Source of the DNA: JADHOX01 sp038120515
GTDB lineage: Bacteria > Pseudomonadota > Alphaproteobacteria > Rickettsiales > JABIRX01
Length of the DNA: 17,725 bases
Assembly: GCA_038120515.1 (NCBI GenBank)
Contig: JAYOLW010000027.1
Span: forward strand, 1-17,725
Direction: 5' to 3'
Shown here in pieces: positions 8,123 to 16,352 of the stretch (position 1 is its first letter; the number at the start of each line of letters is the position of its first letter). The position numbers and the translations under genes were made by a program. The notes under the pieces were generated by a model, which saw nothing but the letters and a program-made list of their open reading frames with translations, searched no databases and was not told the origin of the DNA.

Positions 8123-8159
8123 TTGCAAATCTAAAAGTTACTTTTATAATTTATAAAAG
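8123..8159 (+). promoter_or_regulatory. Predicted promoter with palindromic operator
   Basis: TTGCAA (8123-8128), a 16-base spacer and a perfect TATAAT (8145-8150) form a good sigma-70-type promoter upstream of the first AAA+/DUF4143 gene. The -10 box sits inside a perfect 9-bp palindrome with one central base, CTTTTATAATTTATAAAAG (8141-8159). A protein bound to this palindrome would block the promoter, so repression is likely; the regulator is unknown. Confidence 0.5.
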
Positions 8160-8191
8160 ATATATTCATATAAATGCATTTAGGTTTAATG

Positions 8192-9436
8192 ATGGCTCAT
8201 ATTAACAGGCATATTCAAAACAAACTTCTAAAAACGCTGGAGGTTAGCCCCGTTGTCTTTTTGAATGGCCCGCGTCAGGCGGGTAAAAGTACTTTGGTTC
8301 AAGCCATTGCTAATAAAGAATACCCGGCTGAATATGTAACATTTGATAGTACCACTCAAATGGTCGCTGCCGCAAATGCACCAACAAGTTATCTAAAAGA
8401 ACGCAAAGGAGCACTAATCATCGATGAAGTTCAGCTTGTTCCTGAAATTTTTAGAGCATTAAAAATTGTTGTTGATGAACTAAGACTCAATCATGAACCA
8501 AAGCTCAAAGGGCGTTTTCTTCTCACAGGATCAGCCAATATCATGGCGTTACCAAAATTATCAGATCCGCTAGTTGGGCGTATGAATGTCCTCACACTCT
8601 ATCCTATTTCAAGCTCTGAATCTCTAGGAGGTAATGGTAACTTCATTGAAAGGCTTTTTAATAAAGATTTCGAAGCGGACCTAGGAAAACACAAACTTTC
8701 AGACATTATTCGTGCGGCAACCTACCCTGAGATATCAGGTGCAGATATTCACGAGCGTACCATTTGGTTTGATGGTTACCTTACAACCATCTTGCAAAGA
8801 GATGTCAGAGCATTGGCTGAAATTGAAAAACTTAGTAGTCTCCCCAATTTACTTCGTATTCTTGCAAATCGAGCTGGCAGCTTGATAAATGATGCCGACA
8901 TTGCGCGTGATGCAGGATTTAATTCTGTAACCTCACGCAATTACAAAACAATCCTCAAGATGCTTTTTTTAACCTTTGAGTTAGCGCCATGGTATCGCAA
9001 CATAGGTAAACGCCTTGTTAAGTCACCAAAAGGATACATGACTGACACTCTGTTGTTGTGTCATCTGCTTCAATATGAATTAAGCGATATTGAAAAAAAC
9101 AGGCCAGAATTGTTTGGCCATGTTCTTGAAAATTTTGTCGCCACAGAGTTACTCAAACTTATAACGTTTCGCAATGATAAAATAGATTTGTTTCATTTTA
9201 GAACGAGCGATAATAAAGAAGTTGATTTTGTTTTAGAAAAACCTAATGGGCAATTAGCCGCTGTTGAAGTGAAAAAAAGCGATAACGTTTCAAAAATAGA
9301 TTTTAAGGGATTAGAGGAGTTGCAACGTATTACAGGGGATGATTTTGTCTGTGGCATTGTTCTTTACCGAGGCAAAGATGTTGTGCCCTTTGGACAAAAT
9401 CTTTGGGCTATCCCAATCAGCAATTTATATTCTTGA
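8192..9436 (+). CDS. AAA+ ATPase with DUF4143 C-terminal domain (first copy)
   Basis: This protein of ~414 residues has Walker A GPRQAGKST (near residue 26), Walker B ALIIDEVQ (~74-81), a sensor strand LLTGSANIM and the DUF4143 block YPEISG...FDGYLTTILQRDVR (~178-205). Its tail has a PD-(D/E)XK-like pattern, EVDFVLE followed by VEVKKS (Asp345, Glu359, Lys361), typical of the family. Such cytosolic ATPases are common, mobile and of poorly known role. The frame is also open from ATG 8174; I prefer 8192 because TTTAGG lies 7 bases upstream. Its codons look slightly more GC-rich than those of its neighbours (for example GGCCCGCGTCAGGCGGG), consistent with transfer. It lies downstream of a promoter/operator and near a second, divergent homologue. 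Confidence 0.88.
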   Translation: MAHINRHIQNKLLKTLEVSPVVFLNGPRQAGKSTLVQAIANKEYPAEYVTFDSTTQMVAAANAPTSYLKERKGALIIDEVQLVPEIFRALKIVVDELRLNHEPKLKGRFLLTGSANIMALPKLSDPLVGRMNVLTLYPISSSESLGGNGNFIERLFNKDFEADLGKHKLSDIIRAATYPEISGADIHERTIWFDGYLTTILQRDVRALAEIEKLSSLPNLLRILANRAGSLINDADIARDAGFNSVTSRNYKTILKMLFLTFELAPWYRNIGKRLVKSPKGYMTDTLLLCHLLQYELSDIEKNRPELFGHVLENFVATELLKLITFRNDKIDLFHFRTSDNKEVDFVLEKPNGQLAAVEVKKSDNVSKIDFKGLEELQRITGDDFVCGIVLYRGKDVVPFGQNLWAIPISNLYS

Positions 9437-9591
9437 TGAAGATAGTAGCTTTATGTTTGCAGAAGATTTCGGCAAAACATATAATCAATAGCTATTAACT
9501 TAATATATGCAAAATACTTAAATAGTAAAAAACAAAGATTTGTTTACTTTATGTAACTGTTAAATTAGTTTTAATATAAAAATGATTAGAG

Positions 9592-11376
9592 ATGAGAGAA
9601 GCAGCTGAACAAACTACTCACGTAAATGAGCAAGAACTATCAGCAATTCAAATAGATAAAATTGATATTTCATGGGTTGTTGAAAAGATAAAGCGACCTC
9701 TTAAACTAGCCTCATACACATTTCTAACCAATCATTATAGCGGTTATAAAATCCCTAAAAATTGGCAATCAGAAAATGGCGTTTTTTATTTCAACGCAGA
9801 TGGAAGCGTTTTATATTCCGAGGGTGATACATTACAACAACATCTTGGAGCATTGTCACAATTTATTGAAGCAACAAAATCTTATCCAGAATTTATAACA
9901 TGGATAACAGAAATAATCTCAGCAGCGATGGATGCAACAGATGATTTAAATGAGAAAAAAGCCATATTTAATGGCTGTATATTTATATTAAACGCAGTTA
10001 ATTTCCATGACCAAAAAGATCTTTTAAACATCCTGTTAACGGCTTATCCTAAGGAGTTTTTTAATTTCAATATTAGTATCGATACAATAGAAGATGCGGG
10101 CCTTTTCTCAAACTTCTTTGGTTATGACAATAATGTCATAAAACCACTAATATATAACGAAAAATGGCACTCACTATTGGCAATATTCTCATCAGGTATT
10201 GCAAGACCAGCAACTATTCATAAAGATAATAAAGGTAAAAGCGATTTAGCAGCATTAATAATTAACCAGGCTCCTCTACAGGTCATCATGCAATATCTTG
10301 ATTTTGCCGAGAAAATTTTACCAGACATAGATTTTTTCGAAAAACAAGATGGCTATTCATTAGTTGAATATATGTTTATTTTTGGACAAAATGAATTGCT
10401 CGAAAGACTTCAAGGTCAAATTAATCAACAATTACAAGGTAACCAAGCAGCACATTTGCAAATTTATAAGTTATGCCAATTACCTGGAAAGACTATACTG
10501 GCAAGAGCAAATAATATTTTAAAACAAAATGGCGGTGATTTCTTAGTAAAAAACATTGGAACAAAAAGCTCAATTGCAGCTGGACTCAAACATCATATCA
10601 CAGAACCGACCGATAGAAAATTTGGCTTAGATTATTCATTATGGTATAGTATCTGTTTATTTGACCGAAACAAAGATCAACTTCCTTCACAAGTTCAAGA
10701 TTTTTTAGACAAGTTTGTAACAGTAATATTACAACAAGGCTATAATGATCAAGATTTTAAACAACAACTGCGAGAGATTTCAGAACAGCAGAAAACATTT
10801 TCTTATACAATTTTACCTGATCGATTTAATCCTGCTTTAGATGGCAATAGCTCTTTAGTAGGATCATTATATCCTAAAGAAATGCATAATAAATCTAGAG
10901 GCGAGATCTGCCTTGAGGGTTTTCAAGCATGCAAAACAATTTTACCATCCATATTCAAGCAAGCAATTGAGCATATCAGGAAATCTGATATTGATAATTT
11001 AGCTGCTTTATTAAAAGAAGAACCAAGGCTATGTGAATTTCATGATCCAGACCAGAATTATTTACTACATTTTTGTACAAATAGTTACAATATTACCGCA
11101 AGAGCATTTAATGGCGATGCTGATCAAGACTCAAAAACACATGATGTCTTAACAAGAAGATTTTCAATATGGCAATTACTATGCGCAAATGGCAGCAATC
11201 CGAAAATACTAAACGAAAAAGGTGAGACACCTCAAGATATTCTCATTCGAATTAACAGCAAAGAAATCGCAGAAGCTAAAACAGCAGCTGAAGCTGAGGT
11301 GATCAAAATTAATCAAAGCTTTGCAACCAAATTATTAGCAAATATCGAAAAAGCAGCAGAATCTAGAGCAAGATAA
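9592..11376 (+). CDS. Large uncharacterised protein with ankyrin-like C-terminal repeats
   Basis: I do not recognise this 594-residue protein as a whole. It has no signal peptide or membrane helix. Most of it reads as alpha-helical solenoid. Residues ~461-555 look like degenerate ankyrin repeats: SDIDNLAALLKEEP, then DQNYLLHFCTNS, then WQLLCANGSNPKILNEKGET. A second ankyrin-like stretch may lie at ~211-272 (KGKSDLAALIINQAP, QDGYSLVEYMFIFGQNELL). The end (~556-594) is a charged, Ala-rich helix or coiled coil. Ankyrin proteins of host-associated bacteria are often secreted effectors, so an effector role is an inference. It is flanked by two AAA+/DUF4143 ATPases; gaps of 155 and 171 bases on either side contain no further gene that I can see. 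Confidence 0.75.
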   Translation: MREAAEQTTHVNEQELSAIQIDKIDISWVVEKIKRPLKLASYTFLTNHYSGYKIPKNWQSENGVFYFNADGSVLYSEGDTLQQHLGALSQFIEATKSYPEFITWITEIISAAMDATDDLNEKKAIFNGCIFILNAVNFHDQKDLLNILLTAYPKEFFNFNISIDTIEDAGLFSNFFGYDNNVIKPLIYNEKWHSLLAIFSSGIARPATIHKDNKGKSDLAALIINQAPLQVIMQYLDFAEKILPDIDFFEKQDGYSLVEYMFIFGQNELLERLQGQINQQLQGNQAAHLQIYKLCQLPGKTILARANNILKQNGGDFLVKNIGTKSSIAAGLKHHITEPTDRKFGLDYSLWYSICLFDRNKDQLPSQVQDFLDKFVTVILQQGYNDQDFKQQLREISEQQKTFSYTILPDRFNPALDGNSSLVGSLYPKEMHNKSRGEICLEGFQACKTILPSIFKQAIEHIRKSDIDNLAALLKEEPRLCEFHDPDQNYLLHFCTNSYNITARAFNGDADQDSKTHDVLTRRFSIWQLLCANGSNPKILNEKGETPQDILIRINSKEIAEAKTAAEAEVIKINQSFATKLLANIEKAAESRAR

Positions 11377-11528
11377 TAATTGTAGCAAATTCTTACAAAC
11401 CCAACAGAAACCTAAGATTAACAACTAAACTTATCTGTAAATTTTATAGTTTTGAAAATAAACAAGATTTCATAAAAAAATTTGAAAATTAAACATCTCT
11501 AAACAATCTCTAGCAATAAAGAAATCAT

Positions 11529-11585
11529 TTGAAATGTCATATTAGAAGTGTTACAATTCCTTGTAATAATATTATTTCAAGGAAT
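11529..11585 (+). promoter_or_regulatory. Predicted promoter with overlapping inverted repeat
   Basis: TTGAAA (11529-11534), a 17-base spacer and TACAAT (11552-11557) make a strong promoter prediction. An 8-bp perfect inverted repeat, ATTCCTTG (11556-11563) and CAAGGAAT (11578-11585), surrounds an AT-only centre that itself contains the palindrome AATAATATTATT. The left arm overlaps the -10 box and the right arm contains the Shine-Dalgarno AAGGA. Because the expected transcript would start near 11563, an operator is more likely than an mRNA hairpin. Confidence 0.55.
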
Positions 11586-11589
11586 AACA

Positions 11590-12717
11590 ATGCTCGAAAT
11601 ACAAAGGTATTACAAAATCGAAGATTATTTAAAACCAAAGAAGGTGCTCGTAATATATGGGGCAAGACAGGTAGGAAAAACCTCTTTAGTTAAAGATTTC
11701 TTAAAGACAACTAAGTTAAAATATAATTTTGTTACTGGTGACAATTTAGAAATTCAAAATCTTTGTAGCTCTCTTAATTATGATGCTTTAATTGATTTTG
11801 CTAAGAATATTAAGCTTCTAGTCATTGATGAAGCGCAAATGATACCAAATATTGGTAAGGCTTTAAAAATACTAATTGATTATTTTGATGATTTACAAAT
11901 CATTGTAACAGGATCATCATCATTTGAAATTGCAGGACAAATTGGTGAGCCTTTAACTGGACGAAAAATATCTTTAACTTTATACCCAATTGCTCAATCA
12001 GAGTTATCTTTAAATTTATCGCAATTTGAACTGAAAAAAAACTTAAATGATTACCTAATTTTTGGTAGCTACCCTGAAATCATTACTGCAAATTCAACTA
12101 ATGACAAAATTTTGTCATTGGAAGAGATAGCTAGCAGTTATTTGTTTAAAGATATTTTAATTTTTGAAAATATCAAAAACCCACTTATTCTAGCCAAGCT
12201 TTTAAAACTCCTAGCAATTCAGTTAGGAAATGAGGTTTCATTAACTGAACTCGGAAATGCATTACAAATTAACTATAAAACCGTTGCCAAATATATTGAA
12301 CTACTAAGCAAGACATTTGTTATTTTTCCTCTGCATGGCTTTAGCCGAAATCTTCGCAAGGAACTAACCAAGAAAAACAAATATTACTTCTTTGATAATG
12401 GTATTAGAAATAGCCTGATTTCGAACTACAACGATATTGAGTCTCGTGATGATGTAGGAAAATTATGGGAAAATTTCTTAATTGTCGAAAGAATGAAAAA
12501 AAGACAATATCAAAATATAATGGCTAGTCAATATTTCTGGCGTACATGGCAGAAGCAAGAAATTGACTTAATAGAAGAAAGATCGGGCAAACTATTTGGA
12601 TATGAATTTAAATGGCGAAATAAAAAGGTAAAAACACCTTCAGAATGGAGCAATAATTATGAGAATGCCTCATTTGAAGTAATTAATCAAGAAAACTACC
12701 TTGAGTTTGTTTGTTGA
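11590..12717 (+). CDS. AAA+ ATPase with DUF4143 C-terminal domain (second copy)
   Basis: This 375-residue cytosolic ATPase has Walker A GARQVGKT (24-31), Walker B LLVIDEAQ (76-83), sensor VTGSSSFE (106-113), the DUF4143 region YPEIIT...SSYLFKDIL (~161-190) and a winged-helix-like segment LTELGNALQINYKTVAKYIE (218-237). Its tail has a nuclease-like pattern: EIDLIE, then GYEFKWR (Asp326, Glu339, Lys341). It shares family with the product at 8192-9436 but is so divergent that a recent duplication is excluded. The frame is open from a GTG at 11548, but AAGGA 6 bases before the ATG at 11590 decides the start. The gene runs head-on into the helicase gene, with 45 bases between the stops. Confidence 0.88.
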   Translation: MLEIQRYYKIEDYLKPKKVLVIYGARQVGKTSLVKDFLKTTKLKYNFVTGDNLEIQNLCSSLNYDALIDFAKNIKLLVIDEAQMIPNIGKALKILIDYFDDLQIIVTGSSSFEIAGQIGEPLTGRKISLTLYPIAQSELSLNLSQFELKKNLNDYLIFGSYPEIITANSTNDKILSLEEIASSYLFKDILIFENIKNPLILAKLLKLLAIQLGNEVSLTELGNALQINYKTVAKYIELLSKTFVIFPLHGFSRNLRKELTKKNKYYFFDNGIRNSLISNYNDIESRDDVGKLWENFLIVERMKKRQYQNIMASQYFWRTWQKQEIDLIEERSGKLFGYEFKWRNKKVKTPSEWSNNYENASFEVINQENYLEFVC

Positions 12718-12736
12718 TTAAATTAACTAAATCAAC
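12713..12736. terminator. Inverted repeat over the stop codon, between convergent genes
   Basis: GTTGATT (12713-12719) and AATCAAC (12730-12736) are perfect arms around a 10-base loop. The TGA stop of the second ATPase is inside the left arm. It lies between convergent stops and could serve both strands, though it lacks a clear T-run. Confidence 0.4.
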
Positions 12737-12762
12737 CAACCGAAAATTAACAGGCCAGTTAT

Positions 12763-14064
12763 TTAAGCAATTAGCTCATGCGAAAATTCAATGACCCTAT
12801 CATCAACTTGAATATCAGATAATTTAATTGGTGACCTTAGATAAATACCGCTTAAATTCCTACATCTACTCAAAGCAACGTAGGTTTGCCCAAATGCAAA
12901 AGCGCCACGACCAAGATCAATCTCGACATGATCAAAAGTCTTACCTTGGCTTTTATGAATGGTTACTGCCCAGGCAAGCTGTAATGGATATTGCTTAAAA
13001 CTACCTACAACTTGTTCATCTAGCTTATCTTCAGCTTCATTATATTCATATTTAATCGACTCCCATTTTTCCTGTTCTATTTTTACCTCAATATCATCAA
13101 GCATAACAAATATTGATTTTGCTGTAAGGCGACTTACAATTCCTATAGTGCCATTAACCCATCTTTTATCAGGATCATTACGCAGGAACATAACTTGAGC
13201 ACCGATTTTAAGCTCTAACTCATATGCTGCAGGTAATTTCGATTGATCTTTTTCAAAGCTACCTTTGGCTACTCCTTGGTACCTATAAGGCTCACCTGCA
13301 AGAGCTCTCAAACGCGCCTGATTTGTACGCTCAGCGAGATAATTTGTTGCTGTTAGAATAATCGGCTGAATCTCTTCTATATCTTTTGGCTGACTGCATT
13401 GTTCATTAAACCATTCAAGTTCAGAATGCGTTAATGCACCATCTCTAATTTTATTTAAGATATTAATAAAATCTGCCTCAGATTGCCTGAAAATTTTAGT
13501 AAAACTAATATTTACAAATTGCCCTGCCTCAGTTTGAAAAGCTTGTGAGCTAAAGAAATAAGGTGTTTCATAGAAATCATAATAAACTGTTGCATCTTGA
13601 TTGCTAACCACAGGCGGTAATTGATACATATCACCAATGACACAAATCTGACAACCACCAAAAGGAGCACCTCTTACCTTACCATATCGTCGCATAAATA
13701 ACTCAATCTGGTCAAAGATATCAGCTCTAACCATTGAGATCTCATCAATGATAATTATATCAATAGCGCGGTAGATTTTAAGTTGATTTGCACGCATTTT
13801 CGGCAACTCATTAGGCGTAAACCACGGTTTGAACTTAAAAAATGAATGGATTGTCTGACCAGAAACATTAATCGCAGAGACACCGGTAGGCGCTAGAACA
13901 ACATGATTCTTATTGGTATTTTGTCTAAAATATTGAAGAAATGTTGACTTGCCAGTTCCAGCTTTACCGCTTAAAAAAACATGCTGATTAGTATTTTCTA
14001 AGATATTAAAAACATCTTCAAATTCATCGGTAATTTCAATATCAATCTCTTGATCTAAAGCCAT
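12763..14064 (-). CDS. Pif1-like superfamily 1B DNA helicase
   Basis: This 433-residue ATPase carries the SF1B helicase motifs in order: motif I GKAGTGKST (~33-41), Ia LAPTGVSAIN, the Pif1-type TIHSFF (~71-76), II IIIDEISM (~104-111), III IGDMYQLPPV (~143-152), a late motif TIHKSQGKTFD (~367-377) and motif VI TYVALSRCR (~393-401). Pif1 relatives unwind DNA 5' to 3', acting on forks, R-loops and G-quadruplexes. It is short but motif-complete. Compared with RecD it lacks extra domains. It is the last gene of the minus-strand group, 85 bases after the protease gene, and has a palindrome just upstream. Such genes are scattered among bacteria and often acquired. Confidence 0.88.
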   Translation of the reverse strand: MALDQEIDIEITDEFEDVFNILENTNQHVFLSGKAGTGKSTFLQYFRQNTNKNHVVLAPTGVSAINVSGQTIHSFFKFKPWFTPNELPKMRANQLKIYRAIDIIIIDEISMVRADIFDQIELFMRRYGKVRGAPFGGCQICVIGDMYQLPPVVSNQDATVYYDFYETPYFFSSQAFQTEAGQFVNISFTKIFRQSEADFINILNKIRDGALTHSELEWFNEQCSQPKDIEEIQPIILTATNYLAERTNQARLRALAGEPYRYQGVAKGSFEKDQSKLPAAYELELKIGAQVMFLRNDPDKRWVNGTIGIVSRLTAKSIFVMLDDIEVKIEQEKWESIKYEYNEAEDKLDEQVVGSFKQYPLQLAWAVTIHKSQGKTFDHVEIDLGRGAFAFGQTYVALSRCRNLSGIYLRSPIKLSDIQVDDRVIEFSHELIA

Positions 14065-14068
14065 TATA

Positions 14069-14098
14069 TTTATAAAGTTTCTTTGCTTTATAAAGCAA
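14069..14098 (-). promoter_or_regulatory. Palindrome and direct repeat upstream of the helicase gene
   Basis: TTGCTTTATAAAGCAA (14083-14098) is a perfect 16-bp palindrome. TTTATAAAG occurs twice, at 14069-14077 and 14087-14095, spaced 18 bases apart. The block lies 5-34 bases before the helicase start codon, in the 85-base gap after the protease gene. It is a good operator candidate. Its core resembles the palindrome at 8141-8159. I do not see an unambiguous promoter here. Confidence 0.45.
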
Positions 14099-14149
14099 TA
14101 ACCATAGATTAAAACAAGATTAATAACTTATCAGCAAATTGTCGATTTT

Positions 14150-16159
14150 TTAAACACCACGTGAATCATATTTTAGTTGAAACATTTGAATCACACCCTC
14201 AACTGATTCTTCCGGAATCCTTTTTAATCTTGCGCCAATTGGACTCTTTGTCTCTTTTAAGTTTTCTGTTCTTCCGGTAAATACACCAGAGAATTTTGCA
14301 GCTTTTTGATATTCATATGAAAATTGTTGTGCGAGTGGAAATAAATCCTGCAGATCGGTTCCGCCAAAATTTTGCCTCCATAAATCATCACCACGAACTC
14401 CAGTTGTTTGATCTTTAGCATTACCAACCCCATCATATTTTTGCGCAAATATTATAGTCGCTCTAATAAACTCTTCTGGATTAACAACTTGTTGCAAATC
14501 TAGCTTGCTTACTGCCTTCGTTAAATTTTCAGCAATTATATTTATAATCTCTTGGTGCCGCCAATTGTTACTAACAGATCTTCCATCTACTGTTTTTTGT
14601 TCTCTTAAAGGTTTATTGCTAATTCTAACCGATGCTTTTGGATTATTATCAATGTTATATAATTTTGTATCGGTATACACCCGTGATTGTCGACCAGTAT
14701 CGGCTGGTTTATATTCATATTTCTCTTCAAGAATCTTTGCCTCTTCTAGTAGGCTAGCTAACTCTGTATTTTGTTCTTTTATCATAGGTTGCGCAATCAA
14801 TTCAATTTGAGCCTGTTTTAATGCAATAACCTCATGCACTGGTATATCCCTTTCCTCTTGATGCCATAATGATGCAATAGTTGCTACAACATATGGACCA
14901 CATTTGATATTATCACCAGGCTTTTGAAATGCAGGCGAAGCATGTTCTTTCTCAGGTAATACCTCATATTCACACCCTAATAATTCATTCTCAACCAAAG
15001 AGTCAAACTGTGCTTTTAATGCATCTTTTAATTGTTTCGGCGTCCCTTTTGGGTCAATTTGCGTTGCTTCAATTATATATTTACCATCTCCTTGTTTTGC
15101 AAAATCTATCACTAAACTATTCCAATGCCCTCTATCAATCTGCAATGGCATAATGGTACGAAATTTCTGATTTAGTTCAAGAGCATCTAATGAACTTATA
15201 ATCTTTGTAAAATTATTTAAGCCATCACCATCGTCAGATAAGAAACCAGGCTCAAATGGATTTATATCATAGCTATCCGATTTTTGAATAGCAGGTAAAA
15301 TCATGAAATTATTAGGCTCTTTTACAGAATCACTTACTAACTCATCTAATTTCGAATTTAACTTTCCATCATCAAATTGAACTTGTTTTCTTATTTCTTG
15401 CTCTGGTAAATCAGCTAATGAGGCTGCTATTCCTTTCTCCAGCGCTTCATCACTATCTACTTCCATCGAAACACTTGAACCAGTATTTGGTCTTGATCCA
15501 GAACCACGATGCATAGGATCGCCTAATCGAGAAACAAATAATTCTTTACTTTGCTGATATAATTTAATGAATGAATCAGGGGAAGCTTTTAATGGATCTG
15601 TTAAAGCATTCTGAAAATTAGCTAGAGCATCTTGTAATTGCAAATAAAAGCCGTCATATTGACTATTTTTTGGTCTAGATAATTCCTCAGCAGCTAATGA
15701 TAAATAATCTATTGAACTTTGCGCTTTCTGGTAATCTTGATCCAAAACATTTTGAGCACCATCACTATTATTTTGAATCGCATAACTTAAACAAGATAAA
15801 GTGACTAATAAATTTTGTAATAATGCAGGGATTTGAAGATATGCTTGAAATCCCTCTGGTTTTAAAGCAAAGGCTTGATTAGTGTTCGATCCTTGAATAA
15901 AAGGAGGTGTTGGCAAACCATACCAAATCCAATGCTGTGTTTTTTGATATGAATCTACAAGTTCATTAAGACCTTGACTCAATTGAGCACCGTTTCGATC
16001 AATTTGATGACTATTTCGAGTCTCACCTATACTGATTCCATTTCTTTGAGCATTTAAATGATGATGAAAGCTTCGATCTACACCTTGGATTTCAAAGCTT
16101 AATCCCTGAATTAATTCTTTTAGTGTTTGTTTTAGATCTACAGTTCTATCACCTTTCAT
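14150..16159 (-). CDS. Candidate clan CE (Ulp1/YopJ-type) cysteine protease with a UIM-like motif
   Basis: This 669-residue protein has no signal peptide or membrane helix. Residues ~285-440 show the clan CE pattern: MPLQIDRGHWNSLVID (His345), an acidic residue on the next strand in YIIEATQIDPKG (Glu364 or Asp369), a Gln for the oxyanion hole (Gln412) and the nucleophile in IKCGPYVVATIASL (Cys420). This clan contains SUMO/ubiquitin-like proteases, bacterial deubiquitinases and YopJ-type acetyltransferases. Before it, SDEALEKGIAASLAD (236-250) follows the ubiquitin-interacting motif plan (acidic cluster, Leu, Ile, then Ser-Leu), with Gly in the usual Ala position. The N-terminal ~215 and C-terminal ~180 residues are unrecognised and mostly helical. 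A role on host ubiquitin or a ubiquitin-like protein is inferred. It follows the Cys-rich gene on the same strand by 193 bases. Confidence 0.75.
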   Translation of the reverse strand: MKGDRTVDLKQTLKELIQGLSFEIQGVDRSFHHHLNAQRNGISIGETRNSHQIDRNGAQLSQGLNELVDSYQKTQHWIWYGLPTPPFIQGSNTNQAFALKPEGFQAYLQIPALLQNLLVTLSCLSYAIQNNSDGAQNVLDQDYQKAQSSIDYLSLAAEELSRPKNSQYDGFYLQLQDALANFQNALTDPLKASPDSFIKLYQQSKELFVSRLGDPMHRGSGSRPNTGSSVSMEVDSDEALEKGIAASLADLPEQEIRKQVQFDDGKLNSKLDELVSDSVKEPNNFMILPAIQKSDSYDINPFEPGFLSDDGDGLNNFTKIISSLDALELNQKFRTIMPLQIDRGHWNSLVIDFAKQGDGKYIIEATQIDPKGTPKQLKDALKAQFDSLVENELLGCEYEVLPEKEHASPAFQKPGDNIKCGPYVVATIASLWHQEERDIPVHEVIALKQAQIELIAQPMIKEQNTELASLLEEAKILEEKYEYKPADTGRQSRVYTDTKLYNIDNNPKASVRISNKPLREQKTVDGRSVSNNWRHQEIINIIAENLTKAVSKLDLQQVVNPEEFIRATIIFAQKYDGVGNAKDQTTGVRGDDLWRQNFGGTDLQDLFPLAQQFSYEYQKAAKFSGVFTGRTENLKETKSPIGARLKRIPEESVEGVIQMFQLKYDSRGV

Positions 16160-16266
16160 ACTCTTCTACAAATGTAAAATGTTTATTAAATCATAACATA
16201 TTTCAGTATAACATTAAATCACAAGATAACAATCTTTCCAATTAATTCAGGAACTCTCCTAAGACA

Positions 16267-16352
16267 TTAATTTGTGGTGCAGCAATAGAATTTCTTTGCA
16301 AACCGCCGCTCTAATAAATTTTGAAATTCGGATACAGTATTAATTATTGATC
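16267..16352 (-). pseudogene. Frameshifted continuation of the Cys-rich gene
   Basis: Directly beyond the stop of the Cys-rich gene a shifted frame remains open to a stop at 16267-16269 and reads like protein: SLRSIINTVSEF, QNLLERRFAKKFYCC, ending TTN. It ends with a Cys pair, in keeping with the Cys-rich upstream gene. A single-base slip near 16353 would join the two into a protein about 28 residues longer. Whether this is a true mutation, a sequencing error or chance is undecided. Confidence 0.35.

Noticed and set aside
8192..12717. AAA+/DUF4143 genes as a duplicated mobile-element boundary
   Set aside because: The two genes are too divergent in DNA to be direct repeats, and no terminal inverted repeats or transposase were seen.
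12959..13198. Plus-strand frame of 79 codons inside the helicase gene
   Set aside because: It is antisense to conserved helicase motifs, is Ser-rich and of low complexity, and has no ribosome site.
14505..14810. Plus-strand frame of 101 codons inside the protease gene
   Set aside because: It lies antisense to a longer frame with clear catalytic motifs, and its translation has no recognisable features.
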